Of a stretch of DNA of 64,000 bases, positions 22,119-53,045 are shown in pieces; the stretch's first letter is position 1, and each line of letters opens with the position of its first letter. This stretch comes from Macrostomum hystrix (taxonomy: Eukaryota; Platyhelminthes; Macrostomidae): contig CATNEN010000001.1 of NCBI GenBank assembly GCA_950097015.1, positions 26,689,001 through 26,753,000 on the forward strand, read 5' to 3'. Under the pieces are notes generated by a model. The model saw only the letters and a program-made list of their open reading frames with translations, ran no database searches and was not told the DNA's origin. The position numbers and the translations under genes were made by a program.

Positions 22119-22740
22119 AGTGCCACCCAATGGACATGGACACCTTCCCCCAATAAAAAATCCTGGCTACGGTCTCTGGACATTGTGATGAGGCTAGAGT
22201 TCACCTCAATTCCCGTCAATTAAATAAGTGGCAGCCCGTGTCCATCTGATATTTGTGCAGAGCAAGAAATATTTGCTTAATGGGTCGGGTTCTCTATTAT
22301 TGAAAAACCTAATCTTCAAAACTAAGAAAAACGAGAAAATACCCAACTTTCCATGTCAGGTTCGTGGGGCGCTGTCGGGTGGGTCGGTTTAAGTGCTTCT
22401 ACGACAGCTGCTTGTTAAGCTGGGATGCGGCGCAAGGAATGTAAAGGAAAATTTCGCTAGCCTTGAGACGCGATGACTGATTGCGCAATTTCTCTGCGCT
22501 TCAGATCTCCAAGCTTGCTATTTAAGGCTTAGCAACGAATGCAGGAATGCTTCGGCTTCTTGTTAACTGATAAGTATACCTTTGATGCTTTGTAGATACA
22601 CTCGTATATATATTTTTGCACAAGGCATCCCCAACTACCTGACATATGCGCCCTATTATCAGCAATCTGTTGAAAGTCACGAGTATCCTTACCTAGGTTT
22701 CTATGGAAACAAAAGGTGTTCTTCCAACCCATTGTGTTGA
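22119..22740. other. Intergenic DNA without recognised features
   Basis: No coding or repeated feature is supported. Confidence 0.35.
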
Positions 22741-22742
22741 CG

Positions 22743-23095
22743 AACTTAATAATAATAATAATAATTGCAATGGCACATCATTTGGTGACAATAGACCCGC
22801 AGCCAGCAAGAAGGCAATTCTGCCGATTTCGTTGACTCCTAAGCGCGCTCTCACACAGATACGAAACGCAGGCACACGATCACACAGGTGTGTAAATTTG
22901 CCTTGACTTTCTCATCGCCATTCAGTGTGCACTGCCGCGGTGCCATCGAGGTTGGCCCACAAGATTGTAAATTGCCGCCAAGCCTTTTCTGCGCGGCTGC
23001 GCCCCAAATGAATGTGGCCTCGCCGCGGAATCGAGCTCAGGGACCTTGGTGCGAGAGCCAAACGCGTTAGACCGCTCTGCCACCGACCCCCTTAA
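22743..23095 (-). mobile_element. SINE family B, near full-length
   Basis: On the minus strand the tRNA-like head (GGTGGCAGAGCGGTCTAACG, then GAGCTCGATTCCGCGGCGAG) is at about 23020-23090. The body follows with the TGCGCCCCAAATGAATG complement and ends in a triplet tail (AAT/ATT)n at 22743-22765. This copy defines the family end to end and shows that the 3' tail is an ATT-type repeat. Confidence 0.85.
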
Positions 23096-24080
23096 CTTAG
23101 AACGCCTCACGCTTTAAACATCCCATGTTAAAAAAGACAGTTATGCAATCACAAAAAGTCGGTGAAAAAATCTCAGTTTAGTCCTCCAACCGTTGGAAAT
23201 TTTCTTTGGAATCAATTTCTCGAGCGTCACGTCTTGTTCGGACTAGTTTAGTTCAGCCAATGCGCAGCAGGACTTGTGGTTTCGTCCCCAGGCCATAATA
23301 AATCCTCCTGTTTCTTCTCCTTTCCAGGTATTCTTTCGTATCATTATTCGCTTTCGCTTCCTTTCGGCCTTCATCGTGCACGCAGTGTCATTTTCGAGTC
23401 CCAGTATCGGAGCTGAAGGAGGAATTGTTACCTTTCGTCATTAGCAGTCGCAGCAACCGCTGCCTTGGCAGCGGGATGCGTGTGCTGCAATGTAGCTACT
23501 AGCGGAAAAGGGGATAGACTATCTTACAATCCCAATTATTGGCCGCCAAACGCAATGTCTCTCCGTCCCCCGATGCCCAAGTCACCGGGGACACACAATA
23601 CACAGGATCCAGAATTCGTTCTAAGCTCTGCGCTCGATTCGACCATGCGCTCTCGCTTTCATGCCCCTCCCTCAGAGTTCTACAACCCAATCAGGGATTT
23701 GTTTCTGAGGGAATTTGGGTCCTCTAGCATTGGCCCGACAGCCAAGGACACCCACCCCACCTGTATCTATTAACTGGGCTGCAAAGTTGCTACTGTTTCA
23801 TCTCTTCTATTCGCTGCCGAAAAAAAATTCTTTGAATTCCAAAGCTCCAAAGCAGCTCGCCAGTCACGGGTCAGTCCCATCGGCTCCTCTGTGATCCCTG
23901 AGCAGCCCTAAGAGCATGTGACAGGTGCTGCGCAGTCTTATTCATCCCGTCACGATTTCTTCATCCTGGAAGCTGCAAAGAATTCCAATATTCAAACAGG
24001 TGAGTACAGGTTATTGTTGTGAGATTATATTAGAGCACGAACGTATTATTCTTACTAGAATAATAAACTTTGCAGGAGGG
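23096..24080. other. Intergenic DNA, unassigned open stretch at 23465-23773
   Basis: The stretch 23465-23773 is open for 102 codons in one plus frame and 63 codons on the other strand. It shows no domain, signal or splice support, and I do not call it a gene. Confidence 0.3.
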
Positions 24081-24082
24081 CT

Positions 24083-24360
24083 GTGGGCAATGTCACATCA
24101 TCTGGCGACACTAGACCCGCAGCCAGCAAGGAGGCAATTCTGCCCATATCGCTGACTCCTGAGCACTCATGCACACAGATACCGTACGCAGGCACACGCT
24201 CACGCAGGTGTGTACATCTGCCCTGAATTTCTCATCGTCAGGCAGGGTACACTCTCACTGTGCCTTGGAGGTTGGCCCTCAAGGGCGTGAATTGCACGAC
24301 AAGCCCCCAAGCCTTCTCTTCGCGGCTGCGCCCCAATTGAATGTGGCCTCGCCGCGGCTT
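24083..24360 (-). mobile_element. SINE family B, head truncated
   Basis: The body and 3' end are recognisable (GATGTGACATTGCCCACAGC complement to GCGGCTGCGCCCCAATTGAA). The element breaks off at GCCTCGCCGCGG, before the tRNA-like boxes. Confidence 0.8.
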
Positions 24361-24369
24361 TTTTATAAA

Positions 24370-24985
24370 GGCTGCGTACAAACTGCTTCCCTTGGTCGGA
24401 GACTTTAACCCCGAACTTTGAAGGCACTATATACTGACTCATTGCGACTCAGACATTGTGGCTGTTGAAATTCGCACTGCAGTTTTTGTATCCCAGCCCA
24501 CAATGTACTGCCAGAAATAGTCTAAACTGGCTAGTAGTGGCAGCAGCTGATGAGCGGGCAGCTATACTCCCGACAGCTGAGGGAATCACGCTCGTCAGTG
24601 AAGACGTCAGTCAGTGCCGACGGTCTTAGCTGGAAGGCGAATATGAGTCCGTTGTGAGGCGGCGATGAGGCAGGCAGGCAGGGGGGACTCGGCGCATTGA
24701 TTTATCGCTTCAATTGATCGCCCGCAGACTCCGCCCCAGATGCCAAGATGCTGCCCCAGAGCATTCTCTCGATATTCCCAAAAAAACTTTCTACTTCAAC
24801 ACCTCGTCCTCGACTTAAAAAAATAATATCCTGGCACATAGCGCCCAAAACCTTAGCCGAGTCGCTGAAAATCAGATGCGAATTGTGACCCTTGCTTGTC
24901 AGCAGTAAAACTACTGCAGCTTCTGTGACAAAAAAGAAGCACTGGTACAGTTTTTAGGTAATTAGCCATGCAATGAAGATAAATG
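24370..24985. other. Intergenic DNA without recognised features
   Basis: I see nothing coding or repeated in this stretch. Confidence 0.3.
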
Positions 24986-24994
24986 AAGATTATA

Positions 24995-25100
24995 AAAGTG
25001 CATGTAGCCCAGTTGGTTGAGTTTTTAACTCGACCAAGCGTTCGGGAGTTAGATTCTCAATCCAAGGGAAGCATTTTGTGTCCTTGAGCAACTCATATTA
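24995..25100 (+). mobile_element. Distinct tRNA-derived SINE fragment (family C)
   Basis: The A-box-like TAGCCCAGTTGGTTGAG and B-box-like GGGAGTTAGATTCTC are about 35 bp apart. They are followed by TTTTGTGTCCTTGAGCAACT, a degenerate form of the same central SINE domain seen in family A. A family B copy abuts its 3' side. Confidence 0.6.
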
Positions 25101-25112
25101 TACCTAGTGATA

Positions 25113-25345
25113 GAGTTCGGGGTTGGTGACGAAGCGGTCTATCGCGTTTGCCTCTCGCACCAAGGTCCCTGAGCTTGATTCCGCGGCGAGGCCACATTCA
25201 TTTGGGGCGCAGCCGCGAAGAGAAGGCTTGTGGGCTTGCCATGCAATTCACGCCCTTGAGGGCCAACCTCGAAGGCACAGTGAGAGTGTACACTGCCTGA
25301 CGACGAGAAAGTCAGGGCAGACGTACACACCTGTGTGAGTGTGTG
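25113..25345 (+). mobile_element. SINE family B, 3' truncated
   Basis: The tRNA-like head begins GGGGTTGGTGACGAAGCGGT. The body continues to CACACCTGTGTGAGTGTGTG and then stops, so the last third and the ATT tail are missing. Confidence 0.8.
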
Positions 25346-27148
25346 CTCACAACCTTCAGAAGCTCCGTGTAATAACTGAGAATGTTAATAACCGACTGTA
25401 AAAGAAAAAAACGAGTCCAGTAATAGCAAAACCACCTGCAGCTATCACAAAACTGCTGTTGACGGCGCTTCGTGACCGCTTTCGTCGATTTTGATTGTGC
25501 TTAGACCAATTGTTGACAACCAGCCTGAGGTCCTAAATGGTCATGAGCATTCACAATGCTCTTATCTTTTTTCGGGTTGTTAGATCTTCTGGTTCGGGTT
25601 GGGTTTCGGTTTCGGGGTCAGTGTTTCGGAAAAATGAAAAGCCGAACACCTCTTCAACAATATTGGCAGAATCAGATTCTGTTTTAATCGATTCGCATCA
25701 GCTGCTGATTCTAAACTGCCTCTCGTCATTACTTGATCGTGTGGCCCCGGGCCACGGATTGGTTTCGGGTCTTCAATCTTAGAACTAGGGCATCTCCGGG
25801 TCAAATCTACCTCTGCTGTTCCCATCGAATAAATACAATTGTTAAGCTTGTCGGGTTAATTGCAAAGACAGAAAATACAGAAAACAGTATGCTTTTCCAC
25901 TCGAGATACAATTTCTCACTATGGATAGCCTTGCTCAGCTTTGAAGCTTAATCCAAGCGGGGGATTATCAGCCGAAATAAGGCCTCAGGGCTGAGAGAGG
26001 CCGCTCTCAAACAACTGAGACCACGCCCATTGATGCTCCAGAAGACATCGGGGAGCAGAATGGCGGGGTCAGAAATAGCGGACTAGAAGACAAAGGAAAT
26101 CTTCTTACTAACTACAAAAAGCAGCAAGTTTTTGATAGCGTCAATGAAACAAGCCAGAATTTCCTAAATTACGCTGCTCCGCCCACGCAGCGTAATCCCT
26201 ACTGCTTAGCACTGTCTAAAATAATACTCCTTATTTTTCTATTGCCAAAAAAGTGTGGGGATTAAAGGTATGCCAAGACTGAGCAGCGATAGCAGGTGGG
26301 GAAGGGGTCAAGGTTTTCTAGCGCTTTCCTCACACAAGCAATCCCTGTTTAATTCCATTCTCTTCCTTGATTTGCTTTTTTTATTCCCCACTTTTTTCTT
26401 GTTGCTCGCCTCGCTGCCCGTTCTCAAAAGGCTCCCGCGGTGAGCAGCGATGCAAAGCGATGGAAGTTCGTGCAGAGGCAGTTAGCAACCCGATAGCTGC
26501 TTTATATATTTGGATACGCACAACCTTGTGTCTATTTAGCCTCTTCTTTTTCTAACTAAACTGGGCCTCGGGGCCTGCTGCATAGGCCTTACTCAGTTTT
26601 TTAATTTAATGATAGGTAAGATTAGCAAGTAAAATCTGTGAAGATTTAAGCGCGAAGCGAACTTTAAACGAATCTGACAGGTGAGAAATTCGTTGACCGT
26701 TAATCCATCTATCAACAAGGAAGCCATATTTTTTGTCCGACGAGAAGCATGTCTGCGGACTGATTAATTTCGACAGAAATCAATAGTCAGTCAGATTTGA
26801 GACTGGGCAAAGACGAAAAGTGCTGTAGGGCAGTTTGTACGGAACACACGCCTTCTTCAAACTACTGGGGGAAAAGGGAGTTTTTTATTAAAACTCAGAG
26901 TAAAGCAAGTTTACTTTAGATTTTAGATTTTAAAAGTACTTTACAACTTTGAATAACTCACGAACCTTCGATAAGTAAAAAAAATTGAAAACAAGTGGTA
27001 CATATTTTTAAGTACTCAATGAAAACTTTTGTCTTTGCTCAATTCAAAAGATTTTTAAAGGTCTAAAGTCCTTGTTAAAACTTCCAAAACCTTTTGAAGT
27101 GGCTAGATGATATCCAACCCAATTGCTTAACTTCGCCTCGCCTCAGTG
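25346..27148. other. Intergenic DNA without recognised genes
   Basis: Several short open stretches exist, but none has motif or splice support. No tandem array is evident. Confidence 0.3.
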
Positions 27149-28855
27149 GAAGTTCCCCCCAAACAACAAGGTCAGTTGAAGTTCCCCAAACAACAAGGTC
27201 AGTGGAAGTTCCCCCAAACAACAAGGTCAGTGGAAGTTCCCCCAAACAACATGGTCAGTGGAAGTTCCCCCCCAAACAACAAGGTCAGTGGAAGTTCCCC
27301 CAAACAACAAGGTCAGTGGAAGTTCCCCCAAACAACATGGTCAGTGGAAGTTCCCCCCCAAACAACAAGGTCAGTGGAAGTTCCCCCAAAACAACATGGT
27401 CAGTTGAAGTCCCCCCCAAACAACATGGTCAGTTGAAGTTCCCCAAACAACAAGGTCAGTGGAAGTTCCCCCCAAACAACATGGTCAGTGGAAGTTCCCT
27501 ACAAACAACAAGGTCAGTGGAAATTCCCCCCAAACAGTATGATAAGTGGAAGTTCCCCCAAACCACAACAAGGTCAGTGGAAGTTCCCCCCAAACAACAT
27601 TGTCAGTGGAAGTTCCCCCACTGTCTAACTTGTCTAACTTAACACTGTCTAACTTGTCTAACTTCCTTCTCCCATCTCACACAACACGGTCAGTGGAAGT
27701 TCCCCCAAACAACAAGGTCAGTGGAAGTTCCCCCAAACAACATGGTCAGTGGAAGTTCCCCCAAACAACATGGTCAGTGGAAGTTCCCCCCCAAACAACA
27801 AGGTCAGTGGAAGTTCCCCCAAAACAACATGGTCAGTTGAAGTCCCCCCCAAACAACATGGTCAGTGGAAGTTCCCTACAAACAACAAGGTCAGTGGAAA
27901 TTCCCCCCAAACAGTATGATAAGTGGAAGTTCCCCCAAACCACAACAAGGTCAGTGGAAGTTCCCCCCAAACAACATGGTCAGTGGAAGTTCCCCCACTG
28001 TCTAACTTGTCTAACTTAACACTGTCTAACTTGTCTAACTTCCTTCTCCCATCTCACACAACACGGTCAGTGGAAGTTCCCCAAACAACATGGTCAGTGG
28101 AAGTTCCCCAAACAACAAGTTCCCCCAAAACAACATGGTCAGTGGAAGTTCCCCCCTTAAACAACATGGTCAGTGGAAGTTCCCCAAACAACATGGTCAG
28201 TGGAAGTTCCCCCCCCCAAACAACAAGGTCAGTGGAAGTTTCCCTCAAACAACAAGGTCAGTGGAAGTTTCCCAAACAACAAGGTCAGTTGAAGTTCCTC
28301 CCCAAACAGCAAGGTCAGTGGAAGTTCCCCCCAAGCAACATGGACAGTGGAAGTTCCCCCCAAAACAACATGGTCAGTGGAAGTTCCCCAAGCAACATGG
28401 TCAGTGGAAGTTCCCCCAAAACAACATGGTCAGTGGAAGTTCCCCAAGCAACATGGTCAGTGGAAGTTCCCCAAACAACAAGTTCCCCCAAAACAACATG
28501 ATCAGTGGAAGTTCCCCAAACAACATGGTCAGTGGAAGTTCCCTCCAAACAACAAGGTCAGTGGAAGTTCCCCCAAAACAACATGGTCAGTGGAAGTTCC
28601 CCCCAAGCAACAAGGTCAGTGGAAGTTCCCCCCCAAACAACAAGGTCAGTGGAAGTTCCCCAAGCAACATGGTCAGTGGAAGTTCCCCCAAACAACATGG
28701 TCAGTGCAAGTTCCCCAAACAACATTGTCAGTTGAAGTTCCCCCCAAACAACAAGGTCAGTGGAAGTTCCCCAAACAACAAGGTCAGTGGAAATTCCCCA
28801 AACAACAAGGTCAGTGGAAGTTCCCCCCAAACAACAAGGTCAGTGGAAGTTCCCA
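27149..28855. repeat. 27-30-bp AACAACAAGGTCAGTGGAAG satellite with an internal 377-bp duplication
   Basis: About 59 units share CAAACAACAAGGTCAGTGGA and differ mainly in the length of a C run (four to eight C), so period and frame drift. A 377-bp block, including a non-satellite insert with CTGTCTAACTTGTCTAACTT, is present twice. Markers lie at 27497 and 27874, at 27620 and 27997, and at 27681 and 28058. Confidence 0.92.
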
Positions 28856-28859
28856 AACT

Positions 28860-29570
28860 AGCTACGAGGTGACTGGAAATTACCTAAAAATGTAAATGGA
28901 AGTAACAATATGGCTTTATAAGTTTTCTTATATTTTAATGTTGGTTTTTACCTTCAAAGTTCTGCTAAACGACAGGAAGATTGTTTGTTACCCCGTGTTT
29001 GAGCAGAAAAAAGTAGCAACACAACTTCAGTGACAAATGTTTCACAAAAATGATCTTTAATTGGCCTTCTTAGAGAAAAAAATGAAAGAAAAATCAATGA
29101 ACAGCAAGAATTGAGAGGCCTAACGAAATCTACTGGCGACCAAAGTCAAGGCAAAGAAGCCGTTTTTGCATACAAGTGTATCGCCCATAGTGGGCGAAGC
29201 AGACCGTGGGCTATTACATACGATTATTAAATAAAAGGCTTTGGAATACTTTCAATGGCTCTCGAGTCGGCCCCACTCGACTCTCGGCACCGCCTCCCGC
29301 AGTCCAGCAGCTTGAATCCCCCCTCCACGAAGATCGCCCCTCGCATGCCTTCTTCACCGGGGTCTTATTGCGGAATACTTAGACGGAAACAGGGGCAAAG
29401 TGAATTCATTTATAAATTAGATATCATGGAGAGTGGATTGCGTTGCGACAGCGACTGAAATGGTTTGCAGTGGGTTTAGATAAACCCTCGTGCTTCGGCA
29501 TTTCCTAATGCCTTCTCTCCGCAGCACTTTCCACTAACCCTCTCACCTCTTTCCTCTTCTCTCTTCCATC
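28860..29570. other. Intergenic DNA without recognised features
   Basis: No feature is supported here. Confidence 0.3.
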
Positions 29571-29571
29571 T

Positions 29572-29745
29572 CAGCTTTCCCATCTCAGCTCTCCCATCTC
29601 AGCTCTCCCATCTCAGCTCCCCCATCTCAGCTCCCCCATCTCAGCTCCCCATCTCAGCTCCCCCATCTCAGCTCCCCCATCTCAGCTCCCCATCTCAGCT
29701 CCCCCATCTCAGCTCCCCCATCTCAGCTCTCCCATCTCAGCTCTA
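29572..29745. repeat. 14-16-bp CATCTCAGCTCCCC array
   Basis: About 11 units of CCATCTCAGCTCYCC. The complement (GGGAGAGCTGAGATG) is similar to the GAGATGGGAGAG arrays elsewhere in the window. Confidence 0.88.
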
Positions 29746-29755
29746 CTCCCTCCCC

Positions 29756-30092
29756 TCTGTCTAACAGGTGTTTCTCTGTCTAACAGATATTTCTCTGTCA
29801 AACAGGTGTTAAAGTGTCTAACATGTTTTCTCTGTCAAACAGGTGTTTCTCTATCTAACATGTTTTCTCTGTCTAACAGATATTTCTCTGACTAACAGGT
29901 GTTCTAGTGTCTAAAATTTTTTCTCTGTCTAACAGGTGTTAAAGTGTCTGACATGTTTTCTCTGTCTAACAGATATTTCTCTGTCTAACAGGTGTTCTAG
30001 TGTCTAACATGCTTTCTCTGTCTAACAGATATTTCTCTGTCTAACAGATATTTCTCTGTCTAACAGGTGTTATAGTGTCTAACATGTTTTCG
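29756..30092. repeat. 17-20-bp TCTGTCTAACAGGTGTT array
   Basis: Units vary between TTTCTCTGTCTAACAGGTG and TGTCTAACATGTTTTCTC. GTCTAAC is constant. The array follows the previous one with almost no spacer. Confidence 0.88.
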
Positions 30093-31050
30093 ATGTGAGT
30101 ATTGCTTTTTGTCTGAATAAGTTTTCATATTACACCTGTTTTACAACATTAATCCATTTATTTGTGACAATGGATTTTTCTGGTCAAAAATCCAACCTGT
30201 GACCCTCTTTCCCTTTTTTCTTGTAGAAAGCAGAAAATTTGGCATTTTGGTAGAATGCAGTTTTCTCGAGTTCATTCATCAATCGTGAACTGCAGTCATC
30301 ATTCACCTGACCGCTAATCAGTTGGTCATTGAGTCTCGCCTTGTCACTGAAAACCCGCAGCCGCGACTGTGAAATCCATTGTGTGAAGATCGCTTGTCCT
30401 AATTAAAATGTAGTAAACTCATAAGCTCTACATACTACTTTCCAGATGGTCTGTCAGTAGTGCAGCAGGCGGTTTTCACTTTAAAGTTTAGGGTGGGTCT
30501 AAAAATAAATTTATAATCTTTGCTATTCTGACAATACAATCTTCAGCGCGGCTGAACTAAAACCTGGCTTTTCTGCGATTAGTGAATTCATCTAAGAAGC
30601 CTAACCTGTTCGCACAATAATCCTTTCAATTTGCTTTACTAGCGAAATCAGATAAGTCACCTCGCCATTGTGGTGAAGATAAAATAAGAAATTTACTTGG
30701 AAGTTCCACTGAGTCTAACTGTGCTCGCCTTAACCAGAGTGGCGTGACTGTATAAGTCAGAGACTGCTCAGAAACCTCCTCATTTCCCCGGTCTCCGATC
30801 CCCCAATCTCGAGAAATTGATCAAAAAGAGAGAGGAGAGAGGGCAGGTGAAAAGGCCCTCGTAGACGGGCATTTTGTTTAAATTGACTCGGCTCTCGAGT
30901 GGTCGAAAACATTTTCTGTCGTCTCTTTAGTTTCGTCCGTCGTACAAGGCTCAGGTTAATGATTTATGGTTAATAGCGCAGTATTTAATGAGGCCTTTAC
31001 TAACTAATTGGATTACTTAACTTTAAAGTCATCCGCCCTGACTTTCATAT
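30093..31050. other. Intergenic DNA without recognised features
   Basis: No coding or repeated feature is supported. Confidence 0.3.
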
Positions 31051-31051
31051 T

Positions 31052-31320
31052 GGCAGTGAGTGGCAGAGCACTCTAACGCGTTTGCCTCTCGCACCAAGGT
31101 CCCTGAGCTCGATTCCGCGGCGAGGCCACATTTATTTTGGGTCGCAGCCGCGGAGAGAAGGCTTGGGGGCTTGTCGTGCAATTTACGTTCTTGAGGGCCA
31201 ACCTCCAAGGCCCAGTGCGAGTGTCCACTGCCTGACGATGAGAAAGTCAGGGCAGATGTACACACCTGTGTGAGTGAGTGCTCAGGAGTCAGCGGAATGT
31301 CAGAATTGCCTCTCCCAGCT
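31052..31320 (+). mobile_element. SINE family B, most of element
   Basis: The head AGTGGCAGAGCACTCTAACG, the B-box-like GAGCTCGATTCC, and the body run through CACACCTGTGTGAGTGAGTG and GGAGTCAGCGGAATGTCAGA. The 3' tail is lost. Confidence 0.83.
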
Positions 31321-31548
31321 GTACATGTAGCTAAAATATAATGAATCATATTTTACTTGTATGCACAATATTAAATTGAAAAGAAACGATAGAAAGATAG
31401 GTTAAGATGATTAAGACGGGCTCAAATGAGACATGACTCTTTGAGGTTAATGTGAGTCGCTAGAGACACTTTCACTTCCCTATTTTGATATCGCCAAACA
31501 TTTCCTTCAGGAAGGTGCCGAATTTCGAGTCCATCCCGCTAGGCTCGA

Positions 31549-31707
31549 ATGGTAAGTAGCGGAAGTCGAATGTCTAGTCAGGCGGGTCCCCCGGGTGGCA
31601 TCTGCGTCGGCAGCAGCAGCAGCAGCAGCAGCAGCAGTCCCCTGAGGCGCCTACAGCCGGCAGCTGAGTGGCATGCTCAGTCAAGCGTGATTCCCGGACT
31701 GTTTCCA
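31549..31707 (+). other. Possible 5' exon with a serine tract, unassigned
   Basis: An ATG at 31549 (second ATG 31570) opens 53 codons including nine serines encoded by AGC repeats. It reaches a perfect donor-like site (TTTCCAG|GTAAGT) at 31707/31708. It lies 940 bp upstream of the CUB gene start and might be a 5' exon of that gene or of another transcript. No domain is seen, and the CUB gene model does not need it. Confidence 0.25.
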
Positions 31708-32592
31708 GGTAAGTTCTGCTTCAGGCCTTTACTCAGTAGCAAAGCTTTCTCCTGGAATGAGTCTACTGAGCAGGTGAGAGCAGTTGGGCATCTCTCACCT
31801 TGAGTAATGTGCTAAAAGGAGAAAGTTATAGATGAATGTACTTTTCGATTATAGCGAACATGGCAGAAAGACAGAAGCAGTGCTCTACCTAGCGATCTGT
31901 GTTGAGCATACCTGTGCTAAAGGCTTGAATAGTACACACAGAAAAGACACTGAGACTTTGTCCCAGTTTAGTCTAGCTTGTTTGCATTACCATTTACTGA
32001 TTCTGAAAGTTTCTAAGCCCTAAGCTCACAGTTGTAAGTCATTTCGCATAGAAGCAACTGACAAAAATATACTTTTTGCTGTATTGATATCGACATGCAA
32101 TCGGTTCTTTGTAAATTAAAATTGCATAGAACACCTCACACACAACAGGAGAGATCAAGTTGAGCCGTTGATACCCCGCCATATAGAGTCTGCAATATCC
32201 TAGACCCACATTTGAGCGTGTCTAGGCATAGTAATCACAGAGTGGGTGCGAAACGATCACTTTACTGACCTGCCAGTCGGATTTTCTTAGTCTGCCTCTC
32301 TCCCCATTGGTCAGCTTAGCCAGCCAATCAGATTGCTTCGAGCTAACGCTTTCCCTTTATGAAGCAGATATTTTCGCGTTGATTTTTGTGTGAGCTTCTG
32401 GCACCAGAAGAACAAGCACCACCGAGACCTAGGTATACCGAACACCAAATGCCAGCATGTTCTCAGAACCTGATCTTAAAGACTCACTTTGATGCACAAA
32501 ACACCTCGAAAAAATCAAATAATTACGATCAGAATTCAAGGCTAGAGTTAGTGAGCATAACAACGGCAGCGGCGTCAGTGGCGGCTGCTACT

Positions 32593-32639
<47 letters not shown>

Positions 32640-32640
32640 T
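32593..32640 (+). repeat. (GCA)n microsatellite directly upstream of the CUB gene ATG
   Basis: About 15-16 GCA/AGC units end nine bases before the ATG at 32649. They would lie in the 5' UTR of the transcript. Confidence 0.88.
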
Positions 32641-32648
32641 CAGTCAAC

Positions 32649-51363
<18,715 letters not shown>

Positions 51364-51514
51364 GTGCTGCCAGCCATTCTACTCCACCTAAATTCATTCC
51401 CGCAAGATGTGAACAACTTTTCAAATTATCGCTGGTATAACTAACAATTCACTATTAATTGGCTTCAACTTCGTGATTGGGTGGCAGTTTATGTAATAAT
51501 TAAAAATAACTGAA

Positions 51515-51828
51515 AGAGGGCTGCGGGCAATGGCACATAATTTGGTGACACTGGACCCGCAGCCAGCGACGAGCCTATTCTGCTCGTTTCGCTGACTCCT
51601 GAGCACACACGCACACAGCTACAGTACGCAGGCACACAGGTGTGTACATTTGCCCTGACTCTCTCATGTAGTGTACACCTTACTGCGTCTTGGAGGCTGG
51701 CTGTCTTGGAGGAGGGCGAATATTACATGACAAACCCCCATGCCTTCTCTCCGCGGCTGCGCCCCAAATATAAGGACTCGCCGCGGAATCGAGCTCAGGG
51801 ATCTTTGTTCGAGAGTAAAACGCGTCGA
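51515..51828 (-). mobile_element. SINE family B, near full-length
   Basis: The 3' end lies at AGAGGGCTGCGGGCAATGGC and the tRNA-like head near 51778-51820. The head end is joined directly to a family A copy on the other strand. Confidence 0.82.
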
Positions 51829-52078
51829 GGCGTCGGATTCACGAATTGAAGGTCGGGGGTTCGATTCCAGACTCCCCTGGAACAATTTATGTCCTTTAGC
51901 AAGACACTTAACTCTGCATTGCTTCAGGTCACCCAACATCAGCTGGGATAGTTAAAGGTTGGTGTGGCGTCCCTCCAGTCCATGGACTGAACAGCTGTAC
52001 GCAGCCTTCAGATGCGCCGCGCAATAGCTGCGGCTGTGCTGTCGGCTGCACATCTGGCCCAATTGGCTATTGCCTATT
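51826..52078 (+). mobile_element. SINE family A joined head-to-head to SINE B
   Basis: It begins inside the head (GGATTCACGAATTGAAGGTC), with the B-box GGTTCGATTCC, the core TTTAGCAAGACACTTAACTC, the palindrome CAGTCCATGGACTG and the tail GCTGTGCTGTCGGCTGCACA. The A-box is missing, so the copy is broken at the junction. Confidence 0.8.
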
Positions 52079-52079
52079 G

Positions 52080-53045
52080 GTAATTAAATGATTATTTAAC
52101 TATTAATAATTTTTTATTATTGTACTCAATAGTTCCTATTCTTAATCCACCCAAGATGAAGAATGTGAAGTTATTAAAGTTATAGAGTAAAGCAACTCTA
52201 AACTCTCTCGCCAGAGCAAAGCATTTATGTAATTTGCTTAAGAAACAATTTTGTCTGATGTAACTACATTACATTAACAATGTCTGATGTAATGACGCCC
52301 TTATTTCTTACTCGATTCCAAGAAGCAGGATTTTTATTACGATGTGAGAGCATTGCTATTGTGCTACCTGTTGTCTCTATCCTTTAATCCAGTTCGTATT
52401 TTATAGTTTCTTGTCTGTTTTTGTTATCTGAATTATAATTGTTTAAAGTCTCATGTCAACATTAATTCATAAATGCTTACTCGACTAGATGAAATTTAAA
52501 AGGCCTGCTTTTATCCATACCTGAGTGTCAATCAGCACAACAGTATACTCACTGCTCCTTACTGGTAAAGCCTATAAACCAAATTCGTGTTGCAACTTTC
52601 CAAACATTCTAACCCCGAGTTTCATTGCTTATTCTGACGACAATTACAATCAAACCTTAATTAAAATACCATTCGTATGATCAACTGTGTTTGATGAACC
52701 GCAATGATGAGCTACTTGAGGTTACTTAATCCAGTTGAACTTTACGGGAAGGCAGTTTCGTTTTGATTTTAATCGGTTTTGTGTCTATGTGTCGATTTGA
52801 ATCGATTCAGTAAAATTCTAGCTCCATAGTGACAGTTGTGACGAATGATGGGATTCTAAACAAGAACAAATGATAGGTATTCAGGTGTGTAAATTCATGG
52901 ATGCTAGCTTCGACTTAGCAGCTTTTTTGCAGACAATTCACTGTCATGAAAAGCTAAGTCGCGAGATACAGGAAAATTGTAGGATACTAACTTCACGTCT
53001 TTAAAAAATACTTCTGATAAGTTATTCTAACTTAGAAAAGTCAAA
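52080..53045. other. AT-rich intergenic DNA without recognised features
   Basis: Neither genes nor arrays are seen between the CUB gene side and the 3' end of the WSC gene. Confidence 0.4.

Noticed and set aside
23465-23773. A 102-codon frame as a small gene
   Set aside because: No domain, signal peptide or splice sites were found. The frame on the opposite strand is also open and the surroundings are intergenic with SINEs.
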